A stretch of 9,087 nt of DNA from Bacteroides sp. (GCA_017556595.1 JAFYML010000041.1:1-9087), one strand, 5' to 3'; shown: positions 1 through 6,416, counted from the stretch's first letter. Numbers and translations: made by a program. The notes: a model not told the origin generated them from the letters alone.

Positions 1-569
1 CTTACGAATGCCAAGAACAGAATGGTTCGCATATTAACGAAGACCACTTTTTCCCCGAAGTTATCAATCCCGAGACACTTGAGCAATTGCCTTATGGCAC
101 ACAAGGCGAATTGGTATTCACCACATTGACCAAAGAGGGAATGCCAGTGTTGCGTTATCGCACAAAAGACCTTTGTACCCTATACGATGACCCATGCCCA
201 TGTGGACGTACATCGGTAAAGATGGGACGTATCGTTGGTAGAAGTGACGATATGCTCATTATTCGTGGTATCAACGTATTCCCATCGCAAGTGGAAAGTG
301 TTATCCTTACTATGCCCGAATTCGAACCGCAATACATGTTGGTGGTTGATAGAATCAACAACCTCGACACACTCCAAGTTCAAGTGGAAGTTCGTCGCGA
401 CTTCTTCAGCGATGACATCGGACGTATGCTTGCCATGAAGAAGGGCTTGGCCGACAAATTGAAGAGCGTACTATCTATTAGTGCCGACGTAAAACTTATG
501 GAACCTAATAGTATTGAACGTAGTCAAGGTAAGGGTAAACATGTGATAGATAAACGAATCTTGAAATAA
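1..569 (+). CDS. paaK: Phenylacetate-CoA ligase, C-terminal part (5' end outside window)
   Basis: This is the last 188 residues of an ANL-superfamily enzyme that activates phenylacetate or a related aryl acid to its CoA thioester with ATP, in the cytoplasm. The frame is open from position 3, so the gene starts left of the window; family members are about 430 residues, so a little under half is present. The adenylation-domain end reads ...GELVFTTLTKEGMPVLRYRT, followed by a Cys-containing CPCGRT segment. The hinge of the mobile C-terminal domain follows (GRSDDMLIIRGINVFPSQVE, about codons 79-98), then the AMP-binding C-terminal domain ending GKGKHVIDKR, which holds the expected C-terminal lysine. 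The ACT-domain gene follows after 18 nt, a common pairing in Bacteroidetes. There, paaK often lies beside indolepyruvate:ferredoxin oxidoreductase genes and takes part in aryl-acid/aromatic amino acid exchange; whether those genes lie upstream here cannot be seen. The exact substrate is inferred. Confidence 0.93.
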   Translation, partial: YECQEQNGSHINEDHFFPEVINPETLEQLPYGTQGELVFTTLTKEGMPVLRYRTKDLCTLYDDPCPCGRTSVKMGRIVGRSDDMLIIRGINVFPSQVESVILTMPEFEPQYMLVVDRINNLDTLQVQVEVRRDFFSDDIGRMLAMKKGLADKLKSVLSISADVKLMEPNSIERSQGKGKHVIDKRILK

Positions 570-587
570 CTTAAAATCTGATGCGAT

Positions 588-995
588 ATGACAATCAAGC
601 AATTATCCGTTTTTCTGGAAAACAAGACTGGAAGAATCAACGAAGTAACCAAGATTTTGGGTAAACATAGCATTAATATGCACGCATTCAGCATGGCAGA
701 GACTACCGACTTTGGTATTCTTCGCCTAATCGTGTCTGAAGTAGATAAAGCGGTAGAGATTCTTCGCAACGAAAACTTTGCCGTAATGCTCACCGATGTC
801 GTGTGTATCAGTTGTCCCAATGTGGCTGGTTCGCTCTCGGCTATTCTTGAGAAATTGGCTTCCAAAGAAATCTTCATCGAATACATGTATGCTTTTGCCG
901 AAGGCGATAAAGCAAATGTTGTTATCCGTCCTAATGAGATAGAGAAATGCGTACAGGTATTAAATGAATGCGAATGTGAATTGAATAAGTTCTAA
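588..995 (+). CDS. Tandem ACT-domain protein
   Basis: A 135-residue cytoplasmic protein made almost entirely of two ACT folds, about residues 3-68 (IKQLSVFLENKTGRINEVTK start) and 72-131 (VCISCPNVAGSLSAILEKL start). ACT domains bind amino acids or related small ligands at domain interfaces. There is no catalytic domain, so it is probably a stand-alone sensor or regulator. It begins 18 nt after the paaK stop and is the last gene before a strong terminator, so it is probably co-transcribed with paaK. By inference it senses an aromatic or branched amino acid and modulates the ligase or its pathway; no direct evidence for the ligand exists in the sequence. The ATG at 588 is chosen because the ACT fold begins at once. 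An out-of-frame ATG lies at 581. No clear Shine-Dalgarno is present, as is usual in this phylum. Confidence 0.9.
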   Translation: MTIKQLSVFLENKTGRINEVTKILGKHSINMHAFSMAETTDFGILRLIVSEVDKAVEILRNENFAVMLTDVVCISCPNVAGSLSAILEKLASKEIFIEYMYAFAEGDKANVVIRPNEIEKCVQVLNECECELNKF

Positions 996-1014
996 CACAA
1001 GGCTTCACATTATA

Positions 1015-1060
1015 AAAGAGTTGCACACCTTTTTTTCACAGATAGGTGTGCAACTTTTTA
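1015..1060 (+). terminator. Rho-independent terminator after the paaK-ACT unit
   Basis: GTTGCACACCT (1020-1030) pairs perfectly with AGGTGTGCAAC (1044-1054), an 11-bp stem with a 13-nt loop. The stem can extend by A/U pairs down to about 1015/1059. It is followed directly by a T-run (CTTTTTATTTTATATTT), the classic intrinsic-terminator arrangement on the plus strand. It lies 20-60 nt after the ACT-domain stop codon. Confidence 0.9.
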
Positions 1061-1067
1061 TTTTATA

Positions 1068-1217
1068 TTTGCCCAAGATAGGCGGCACCTCGGAAGAAAA
1101 AATAAATGGATTTATTTTGTTCTTCTCTCGGCTTGCACACTTTGGCTTTGCCCAAGATAGGCGGCGTCTCGGAAGAAAAAATAAATGGATTTATTTTGTT
1201 CTTCTCTCGGCTTGCAC
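1068..1217 (+). repeat. Two tandem 71-bp direct repeats (period 79 bp) carrying promoter-like and hairpin sequences
   Basis: Copy 1 is 1068-1138 and copy 2 is 1147-1217. They are almost identical: the visible difference is ACC versus GTC just before CTCGGAAGAAAAAATAAATG. Each copy contains an imperfect palindrome (1093-1125 and 1172-1204): GAAGAAAAAATAAAT, two G, then ATTTATTTT, one bulged G, and TTCTTC, a 15-bp stem with one bulge. The TTTG box at 1116-1119 or 1195-1198 lies at the end of the right arm. In copy 2 the outer ends also match in inverted orientation (CCAAGATAG 1152-1160, CTATCTTTG 1217-1225, one mismatch). Together with the promoter features of the second copy, this suggests a dispersed, promoter-bearing intergenic repeat. 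Wider distribution is inferred and was not searched. Confidence 0.9.
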
Positions 1218-1225
1218 TATCTTTG
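1195..1225 (+). promoter_or_regulatory. Bacteroides-type promoter (TTTG-N19-TATCTTTG) for the six-gene operon
   Basis: TTTG at 1195-1198 is followed by exactly 19 nt and then TATCTTTG at 1218-1225. This matches the known Bacteroidetes primary-sigma consensus (-33 TTTG, spacer 19-21, -7 TAnnTTTG). Transcription would begin near 1230, leaving a leader of roughly 24 nt before the ATG at 1254. The -33 box and most of the spacer lie within the second 71-bp repeat. In the first repeat the corresponding -7 position reads ACACTTTG (1137-1144), which lacks the TA and is probably weak or inactive. Confidence 0.82.
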
Positions 1226-1253
1226 TCCCGATAAGAGAAAACAGAAGATACTT

Positions 1254-1889
1254 ATGACTATAAAAGAGTTTTTTTCTTTAAAAAGCAATCGTTACTTTTG
1301 GGGTAATCTAATAGCAATGTTACTTGTTGTTGTAATTGCTATCTTCGCCACCATGAAAGGACTTGATAGTTACACACTTCATGGCGAAGCTATTGAAGTA
1401 CCTAATGCTAAAGGTATGAGTGTAGAAGAGGCTAAACGACTATTTGAAAGCAAAAATCTGTCATGCGCAATTGCCGACTCTACTTATATCAAAGAACAAC
1501 CTGCAGGTTGTGTACTTGAGCACCTACCAAATGCAGGACAACGAGTAAAACGCGACCGCGTAATCTACTTGACAGTAAATACAAAGTCCACACCTTTAGT
1601 GGTACTTCCCGATGTAGCAGATAACAGTTCTTTACGCCAGGCTACAGCACGCCTTACCGCAGCAGGATTCCATTTAACAGAAAACGATACCATCCCTGGT
1701 GAAAAAGACTGGGTATATGGTGTTCGATATAACAACAAACTTGTTACACTTGGCGAAAAAGTTCCTGTAGGAGCTACACTCACACTATTAGTTGGTGATG
1801 GAGGTAATGTAAAAGCGGAAAACGATAGTATCCCTAATCAAACAGAAGTTCCAACGCCAGCCACTTCAACCGAAGATTCTTGGTTCTAA
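1254..1889 (+). CDS. Membrane-anchored PASTA-domain protein
   Basis: A 211-residue protein with a short cytoplasmic N-terminus, one membrane helix (about residues 15-36, LIAMLLVVVIAIFA core) and two PASTA domains outside the membrane (about 46-112 and 115-183). A polar Pro/Thr/Ser/Glu tail follows. PASTA domains are known from Ser/Thr kinases and penicillin-binding proteins, where they bind peptidoglycan fragments or help assembly. Here neither a kinase nor a transpeptidase is attached, so a scaffold or sensor at the cell wall is likely but not shown. Being in an operon with D-Ala-D-Ala ligase fits a cell-wall role. The frame is open upstream to 1185, but the promoter -7 box at 1218-1225 lies inside that extension, so the ATG at 1254, which gives a sensible membrane-anchor N-terminus, is chosen. 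The next gene starts 17 nt after the stop. Confidence 0.9.
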   Translation: MTIKEFFSLKSNRYFWGNLIAMLLVVVIAIFATMKGLDSYTLHGEAIEVPNAKGMSVEEAKRLFESKNLSCAIADSTYIKEQPAGCVLEHLPNAGQRVKRDRVIYLTVNTKSTPLVVLPDVADNSSLRQATARLTAAGFHLTENDTIPGEKDWVYGVRYNNKLVTLGEKVPVGATLTLLVGDGGNVKAENDSIPNQTEVPTPATSTEDSWF

Positions 1890-1906
1890 GCAACATCCAC
1901 TTACGA

Positions 1907-2983
1907 ATGGAAGAATTATTACCCAACGACATCGAACTTGATAGCAACGACTTGGACGAAATTGAACCTGTCGGTGACGAAGCGCAACTTTACGAACACT
2001 TCCGAGTGGTAGTGGACAAAGGGCAAGAGTTGATGCGTGTGGATAAATACCTTTTCGATCGTCTTCCCAATGCTTCACGCAATCGCATCCAAAAAGCTGC
2101 CGAACAAAACTTTGTAATGGCCAACGGCAAAGCTGTCAAGAGCAGTTATAAAGTAAAGCCATTGGATGTTATTACAATTGTTATGGATCGTCCTCGCTAC
2201 GAGAACGACATCATCCCCGAAGACATTCCATTAAACATCGTTTATGAAGACAGCTACCTAATGGTAGTGAACAAACCGGCAGGTTTGGTGGTACACCCTG
2301 GTCATGGCAACTATCACGGCACATTGGTAAATGCTATTGCTTGGCACATGAAAGAGGTGCCCGACTATGACGCTAATGATCCACGAGTGGGATTAGTACA
2401 TCGCATCGACAAAGATACTTCCGGGTTACTTGTCATCGCCAAGACTCCCGATGCAAAAACTCACCTTGGTAATCAATTTTTCCACAAAACAACCAAACGA
2501 CGCTATCGCGCATTGGTATGGGGTAACGTAGAGAATGATGAAGGTACCATCACGGGCGACATAGGCAGACACCCCAAAGACCGTATGCAAATGACCGTTC
2601 TGCCCGACGGCGAAGGTAAACATGCCGTTACACACTACCGTGTTTTGGAGCGTTTTGGTTACGTAACCCTTGTTGAGTGTATTCTTGAAACAGGACGTAC
2701 ACACCAAATCCGTGTACACATGAAACATATCGGCCACATCCTTTTCAACGATGAGCGTTATGGAGGACACGAAATATTGAAAGGAACTCACTTTGCGAAA
2801 TATAAACAATTTGTAAACAAATGCTTCGACATATGCCCACGTCAAGCATTGCATGCCATGACATTAGGTTTTGTACACCCCATTACCGGCGAAGAGTTAC
2901 ACTTTACCACCGAACTACCCGATGACATGACAGCTTTGATAGAAAGATGGCGAAGCTATATCAGTAACCGTAATTTAGAATGA
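1907..2983 (+). CDS. rluD: RluA-family 23S rRNA pseudouridine synthase (RluD-like)
   Basis: A 358-residue cytoplasmic enzyme that converts uridine to pseudouridine in RNA; RluD members modify helix 69 of 23S rRNA. The N-terminus (about 1-40) is acidic and variable. An S4 RNA-binding domain follows (about 43-95, MRVDKYLFDRLPNASRNRIQ), then the catalytic domain from about residue 110. The signature HRIDKDTSG lies at 165-173, with the catalytic Asp at 168; KPAGLVVHPG (123-132) and GRTHQIRVH (263-271) are further family blocks. The S4 domain plus HRxDKDTSG supports the RluD-like branch over RluA or TruC types, but the exact target uridines are inferred. The ATG at 1907 is preferred to an in-frame TTG at 1880 that would overlap the PASTA gene. 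Its stop overlaps the start of ddl by 4 nt (ATGA), indicating co-transcription and probable translational coupling. Confidence 0.93.
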   Translation: MEELLPNDIELDSNDLDEIEPVGDEAQLYEHFRVVVDKGQELMRVDKYLFDRLPNASRNRIQKAAEQNFVMANGKAVKSSYKVKPLDVITIVMDRPRYENDIIPEDIPLNIVYEDSYLMVVNKPAGLVVHPGHGNYHGTLVNAIAWHMKEVPDYDANDPRVGLVHRIDKDTSGLLVIAKTPDAKTHLGNQFFHKTTKRRYRALVWGNVENDEGTITGDIGRHPKDRMQMTVLPDGEGKHAVTHYRVLERFGYVTLVECILETGRTHQIRVHMKHIGHILFNDERYGGHEILKGTHFAKYKQFVNKCFDICPRQALHAMTLGFVHPITGEELHFTTELPDDMTALIERWRSYISNRNLE

Positions 2984-3954
2984 AAAGAACCATTGCTATC
3001 GTCGCTGGAGGCGACTCATCGGAATACATTGTATCCTTGCGCAGTGCACAAGGCATCTATTCGTTTATTGATAAAGAGAAATACAATCTCTACATTGTTA
3101 TGATGAAAGGGCTTGACTGGCATGTACAATTGCCTGATGAAACAACTTGTCCTATCGACCGTAACGATTTCAGTTTCCAACAGAATGGTGAAAAAATCGT
3201 ATTCGATTTTGCCTATATTACCATTCACGGCACTCCGGGTGAGAATGGCCGCTTGCAAGGATACTTCGACATGCTTGGCATCCCCTACTCTTGTTGCGGT
3301 GTATTAGCAGCAGCGCTTACTTTCAATAAATTTGCTTGCAACCAATACTTGCGCAGTTTTGGAGTACGTGTAGCAGAATCGCTTTCATTACGTCCGGGGA
3401 AAACGATATCCGATGAAGACGTTATCGAGAAAATTGGGCTCCCTTGCTTCATCAAGCCAAGTCTAGGAGGTAGTAGTTTCGGTGTTACCAAGGTCAAAAC
3501 ACGCGAGCAGATTCAACCAGCCATAGCCAAGGCTTTTGAAGAAGGCGAAGAAGTTATTATCGAAGCATTTATGGATGGTACAGAAATAACTTGTGGTTGC
3601 TACAAAACAAAAGACAAATCGACAGTGTTTCCTATTACCGAAGTGGTTACACACAACGAATATTTCGACTTTGATGCCAAATACAATGGGCAAGTGGACG
3701 AAATTACTCCGGCACGTATCTCCGACGAATTGCGCGATCGTGTACAAAAACTCACTTCTGCCATCTACGACATCATTGGCGCACAAGGTATTATTCGTAT
3801 CGACTACATCATTACCGAAGGCGACAAGATTAACTTGTTAGAGGTAAACACCACTCCGGGCATGACACCAACCAGTTTCATCCCGCAACAAGTACGTGCT
3901 GCTGGTTTGAACATAACCGATGTTATGACCGATATTATTGAAAATAAGTTTTAA
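2980..3954 (+). CDS. ddl: D-alanine--D-alanine ligase
   Basis: A 324-residue ATP-grasp enzyme that joins two D-alanines with ATP for the peptidoglycan stem peptide, in the cytoplasm. Visible family features: AGGDSSEYIVSLRS at the N-terminus with Glu15; HGTPGENGRLQG (83-94); KPSLGGSSFGV (159-169) with Ser165 matching the Ser of the Ddl Glu-Ser-Tyr triad; FDFDAKY (229-235) with Tyr235 in the omega loop; and EVNTTPGMTPTSFIPQQ (288-304), holding metal- and substrate-binding residues. A Tyr at the omega-loop position marks D-Ala-D-Ala rather than D-Ala-D-Lac (VanA-like) specificity, which has His in this region. The length fits the family and nothing looks truncated. The start codon overlaps the rluD stop (ATGA), and the acyltransferase follows after 13 nt. 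This is probably the housekeeping ligase; whether it is the only copy cannot be told. Confidence 0.96.
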   Translation: MKRTIAIVAGGDSSEYIVSLRSAQGIYSFIDKEKYNLYIVMMKGLDWHVQLPDETTCPIDRNDFSFQQNGEKIVFDFAYITIHGTPGENGRLQGYFDMLGIPYSCCGVLAAALTFNKFACNQYLRSFGVRVAESLSLRPGKTISDEDVIEKIGLPCFIKPSLGGSSFGVTKVKTREQIQPAIAKAFEEGEEVIIEAFMDGTEITCGCYKTKDKSTVFPITEVVTHNEYFDFDAKYNGQVDEITPARISDELRDRVQKLTSAIYDIIGAQGIIRIDYIITEGDKINLLEVNTTPGMTPTSFIPQQVRAAGLNITDVMTDIIENKF

Positions 3955-3967
3955 ATAACATATTGCT

Positions 3968-5110
3968 ATGAACGAATTTGATGAAATCCGTCCGTATCAC
4001 GACGATGAATTACCGCAGATTTATGAAGAGCTAATAGCCGACCCCATGTTCCAACAAGTAATGGGTGCAGTAATGCCGAATGTCCCATTCGAAGGTATCG
4101 CCATGAAGATGCGTGGTTGCAAAACCAAACTCGATTTTCAAAAAGCATTCTGCTATGCGCTATTAAAAGACATCATACAGAAAGCTACTAAGGGAGTGAC
4201 ACTGAATCTTGATGCTTTGCCCGACAAGCAGCAGGCTTATACCTATATCAGCAATCACCGCGACATCATTCTCGACTCGGGTTTCTTGGATGTACTATTG
4301 GTAGAAAATGGTATGGATACCGTTGAGATTGCCATCGGCGATAACCTGCTTATCTATCCTTGGATAAAGAAGGTTGTACGCATCAACAAGTCGTTCATTG
4401 TGCAACGTGCACTTACCATGCGCCAAATGTTGGAATCATCGGCTCGCATGTCGCGCTACATGCACTATGCCATTGGCGAAAAGAAACAATCTATCTGGAT
4501 TGCCCAACGTGAAGGCCGTGCTAAAGATTCGGACGACCGCACACAAGATAGTATCCTCAAGATGATGGCTATGGGTGGAGAAGGCGATATTATCGACCGT
4601 TTGATGGCATTGAGCATTGCCCCATTGGCTATTTCGTATGAATATGACCCTTGCGACTTCCTTAAGGCGCAAGAGTTTCAACAAAAGCGCGACATCGAAG
4701 GATTCAAAAAATCGCAAGCAGACGACCTTATCAACATGCAAACCGGTTTGTTCGGATATAAGGGCCGTGTACACTTCCAACCAGCAGCATGCATCAACGA
4801 AGCCTTGGCTAAATTAGACAGAAGCATGCCTAAGCAAGAGTTGTTCACCACAATCTCGACTTTGATAGACAAAGGCATCCATGCCAACTATCGCATCTAT
4901 CCAAACAATTATGTGGCGCTCGATCTACTAAACGGCACTACCGAATATGCAGCTAATTATACCGAGGAAGATAAGCAAACCTTCTTAGGATATTTAGACA
5001 AGCAAATCGCTCGTATCGAGCTACCTAACAAGGATGTTCCTTTCTTGCGCGAGAAGTTGTTGGAAATGTATGCCAACCCATTAAAGAATTACTTGAACGC
5101 CCAAGCATAA
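3968..5110 (+). CDS. PlsB-like glycerol-3-phosphate/lysophospholipid acyltransferase family protein
   Basis: A 380-residue protein of the PlsB/PlsC acyltransferase superfamily, which transfers acyl chains to glycerol-phosphate lipids at the inner membrane. The blocks occur in the expected order: SNHRDIILDS (95-104, motif I region), GDNLLIYPWIKKVVRINKSF (124-143, resembling the G-x-N-L ... FFIRR block of PlsB), WIAQREGRAKDSDD (177-190, resembling the E/G-GRSR block) and SIAPLAISYEYDP (216-228, resembling the PlsB I-P-I-x-I-x-YE block). The spacing in motif I is unusual: H97 to D103 is HX5D, while the superfamily normally has HX4D; D99 is the only nearer Asp. There is no signal peptide or clear membrane helix. 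The C-terminal 150 residues are not recognised. The phospholipid role is inferred from the motifs; the substrate (glycerol-3-phosphate, lysophosphatidate or another lipid acceptor) is unknown. It sits between ddl (13 nt) and a lipoprotein gene (11 nt) in the operon. Confidence 0.8.
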   Translation: MNEFDEIRPYHDDELPQIYEELIADPMFQQVMGAVMPNVPFEGIAMKMRGCKTKLDFQKAFCYALLKDIIQKATKGVTLNLDALPDKQQAYTYISNHRDIILDSGFLDVLLVENGMDTVEIAIGDNLLIYPWIKKVVRINKSFIVQRALTMRQMLESSARMSRYMHYAIGEKKQSIWIAQREGRAKDSDDRTQDSILKMMAMGGEGDIIDRLMALSIAPLAISYEYDPCDFLKAQEFQQKRDIEGFKKSQADDLINMQTGLFGYKGRVHFQPAACINEALAKLDRSMPKQELFTTISTLIDKGIHANYRIYPNNYVALDLLNGTTEYAANYTEEDKQTFLGYLDKQIARIELPNKDVPFLREKLLEMYANPLKNYLNAQA

Positions 5111-5121
5111 AACAGCGCGAT

Positions 5122-5787
5122 ATGAGACACCGATTACAAATAGTAGGTATACTTTTTCTTTTTGTCCTATGTCTGTGCTATGGATGTAGCAAGGAGGAAG
5201 AGTACTACTATCCATCGGTGAAGTTGGAGTTCTTAACTGCTACCACCAATCAAAAAGGAACAATCGACCAAGTTGTTACAGATAGCGGCAAAGCCTATAA
5301 TGTACAAAACGATGGTTCTAACCTGAAGTTACCTGCCGACACACTACTTCGCATTGTTACCAACTACGAAGAGGTAGAAGGCGGTGTCAAACTCTATGGT
5401 GCAGCTATTCCCATCTCCAACATTCCTATCCCCCTTGCCGATTTCGAAGAAGAATTAGTACACGACCCTGCCAGCATACAAAGTATTTGGATGGGACGCG
5501 ACTATTTGAACATGCTACTACAAGTAAAGGCGCAAAATAAGAAGCACACTTTCCGCTTTATCGAACAAGAAGCAACGTTGAACGAGGCTGGTGACGAATT
5601 GTTTGTGCATATCATTCTATACCACAATGCCAACGATGACATCCAAGCCTACACACAACGCGCTTATGCCTCTATCCCATTAAAACACTATGCCACCTAT
5701 GGATGTAAAAAAGTAATTATCCGCTTTAGCCCATATACCGATTATGAAGGGGTGGCAAGCTACGATTTCGAATATATTCCAAAATAA
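5122..5787 (+). CDS. NigD-like outer-surface or periplasmic lipoprotein
   Basis: A 221-residue predicted lipoprotein. The N-terminus has basic residues, a hydrophobic stretch (QIVGILFLFVLCLCYG) and a lipobox-like CYGC with the lipid-attachment Cys at 22, followed by acidic residues (SKEEE). An acidic start after the Cys is compatible with surface export in Bacteroidetes, but this is only suggestive. The body is mainly beta: a small N-terminal region (about 30-95, including a KLEFLTATTNQKGTIDQVV segment) and a larger C-terminal domain ending VIIRFSPYTDYEGVASYDFE. The pattern resembles the NigD-like family, common in Bacteroides and named from a bacteriocin locus; its general function is unknown. 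Immunity or any other activity should not be assumed here, because no bacteriocin gene is near. It starts 11 nt after the acyltransferase and ends 4 nt before the rhodanese gene, so it belongs to the operon. Confidence 0.75.
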   Translation: MRHRLQIVGILFLFVLCLCYGCSKEEEYYYPSVKLEFLTATTNQKGTIDQVVTDSGKAYNVQNDGSNLKLPADTLLRIVTNYEEVEGGVKLYGAAIPISNIPIPLADFEEELVHDPASIQSIWMGRDYLNMLLQVKAQNKKHTFRFIEQEATLNEAGDELFVHIILYHNANDDIQAYTQRAYASIPLKHYATYGCKKVIIRFSPYTDYEGVASYDFEYIPK

Positions 5788-5791
5788 AACG

Positions 5792-6175
5792 ATGAAAACA
5801 CTACTCACTACCATCTGCTTTGCAGCCATCACCTTGTTGGCCTGCCAATCTAAAATCGAGTTCAAATCAATTAGTGTCGATGAGTTCGAAACCTTGATAG
5901 CACAACCCGAAGTGCAACGCCTTGATGTGCGTACTTTGGCAGAGTATACTGATGGGCACATCCCAGGTAGCCTCAACTTGGATGTAAAAGAAGAAGCGCA
6001 CTTCACACTCGCTGCCGACTCTATCCTCAGCAAAGAACATCCCGTTGCCGTATATTGCCGCAGTGGAAACCGCAGCAAAAAAGCCGCTAAAATCCTTAGT
6101 GAGAAAGGATACGAAGTATATGAACTCAACACCGGTATCACCGGCTGGAAAGCCGCAGGAAAGGCCATAGAATAA
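5792..6175 (+). CDS. Rhodanese-like domain lipoprotein
   Basis: A 127-residue protein with a signal peptide and lipobox (LLAC, lipid-attachment Cys at 18), followed by one rhodanese domain (about residues 26-125). It carries the family landmarks LDVRTLAEYTDGHIPGSLNL (44-63) and the active-site loop CRSGNRS (89-95), with Cys89 as the predicted persulfide-forming residue. Rhodaneses move sulfane sulfur or handle reactive sulfur or cyanide; a periplasm-facing single-domain lipoprotein has no established substrate. The ATG at 5792 is chosen because it starts a proper lipoprotein signal. The reading frame is open further up to 5744, but that would overlap the preceding gene and bury the signal. 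The gene begins 4 nt after the NigD-like stop and is the last gene of the operon; a convergent gene lies downstream. Confidence 0.92.
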   Translation: MKTLLTTICFAAITLLACQSKIEFKSISVDEFETLIAQPEVQRLDVRTLAEYTDGHIPGSLNLDVKEEAHFTLAADSILSKEHPVAVYCRSGNRSKKAAKILSEKGYEVYELNTGITGWKAAGKAIE

Positions 6176-6180
6176 AGATT

Positions 6181-6235
6181 CCACAAACATAGCTTCGCGA
6201 GGCCACAAACATAGCTTCATGAGCCAACGAAGCTA
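6181..6235 (+). repeat. 16-bp direct repeat pair with a weak hairpin after the operon
   Basis: CCACAAACATAGCTTC occurs at 6181-6196 and again at 6203-6218, 22 bp apart. TAGCTTC in the second copy can pair with GAAGCTA at 6229-6235 (7 bp, 10-nt loop); TAGCTTCG in the first copy (6190-6197) pairs equally well with CGAAGCTA (6228-6235). No T-run follows, so this is at best a weak or factor-dependent terminator for the plus-strand operon. The alternative pairing makes a structured 3' end possible. Confidence 0.55.
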
Positions 6236-6310
6236 CTTTCACAAGGCGATGATGCTATATCTGTAAATAGTTACTACTTAAGACCGACATTGGTCGTAAA
6301 TTAAGACCAC

Positions 6311-6356
6311 CAAAAACAACAGCGGCTATTGCCCTTTTCGAGACAATAGCCGCTGT
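6311..6356 (-). terminator. Intrinsic terminator for the minus-strand LRR gene
   Basis: ACAGCGGCTATTG (6319-6331) and CAATAGCCGCTGT (6344-6356) form a perfect 13-bp stem with a 12-nt loop. Read on the minus strand, the stem is followed by TGTTTTTGGTGG, a U-rich tract, so it should end the transcript arriving from the LRR gene, whose stop lies about 60 nt upstream. On the plus strand the stem is followed by CAATATTCGG, which lacks a U-tract, so it would only weakly stop the operon arriving from the left. Confidence 0.8.
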
Positions 6357-6416
6357 CAATATTCGGATTAGCTAATCACTAATCACTATTTACGTCATTA
6401 TTTTACGTCACAATCT

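Noticed and set aside
1068..1225. Insertion sequence or integrase site
   Set aside because: There is no transposase or target duplication in view; the repeats are short and carry promoter sequences, so only a small non-coding repeat is supported.
1185..1253. N-terminal extension of the PASTA gene
   Set aside because: It would begin upstream of the -7 element at 1218-1225 and hide the membrane anchor; the ATG at 1254 fits better.
1021..1257. 78-codon plus-strand open frame across the repeats
   Set aside because: It translates the terminator and the two direct repeats, giving a duplicated low-complexity peptide; the predicted promoter lies inside it.
1880..1906. TTG start for the pseudouridine synthase
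   Set aside because: It overlaps the PASTA gene and adds nine residues with no family similarity; the ATG at 1907 is 17 nt after the previous stop.
5122..5787. Bacteriocin immunity role from the NigD name
   Set aside because: No toxin or bacteriocin gene is nearby and the family is widespread; the name reflects a single studied locus.
5680..6220. Minus-strand open frames opposite the rhodanese gene
   Set aside because: They lie fully or mostly antisense to clear coding sequence with lipoprotein signal and rhodanese motifs, and have no recognisable domains.
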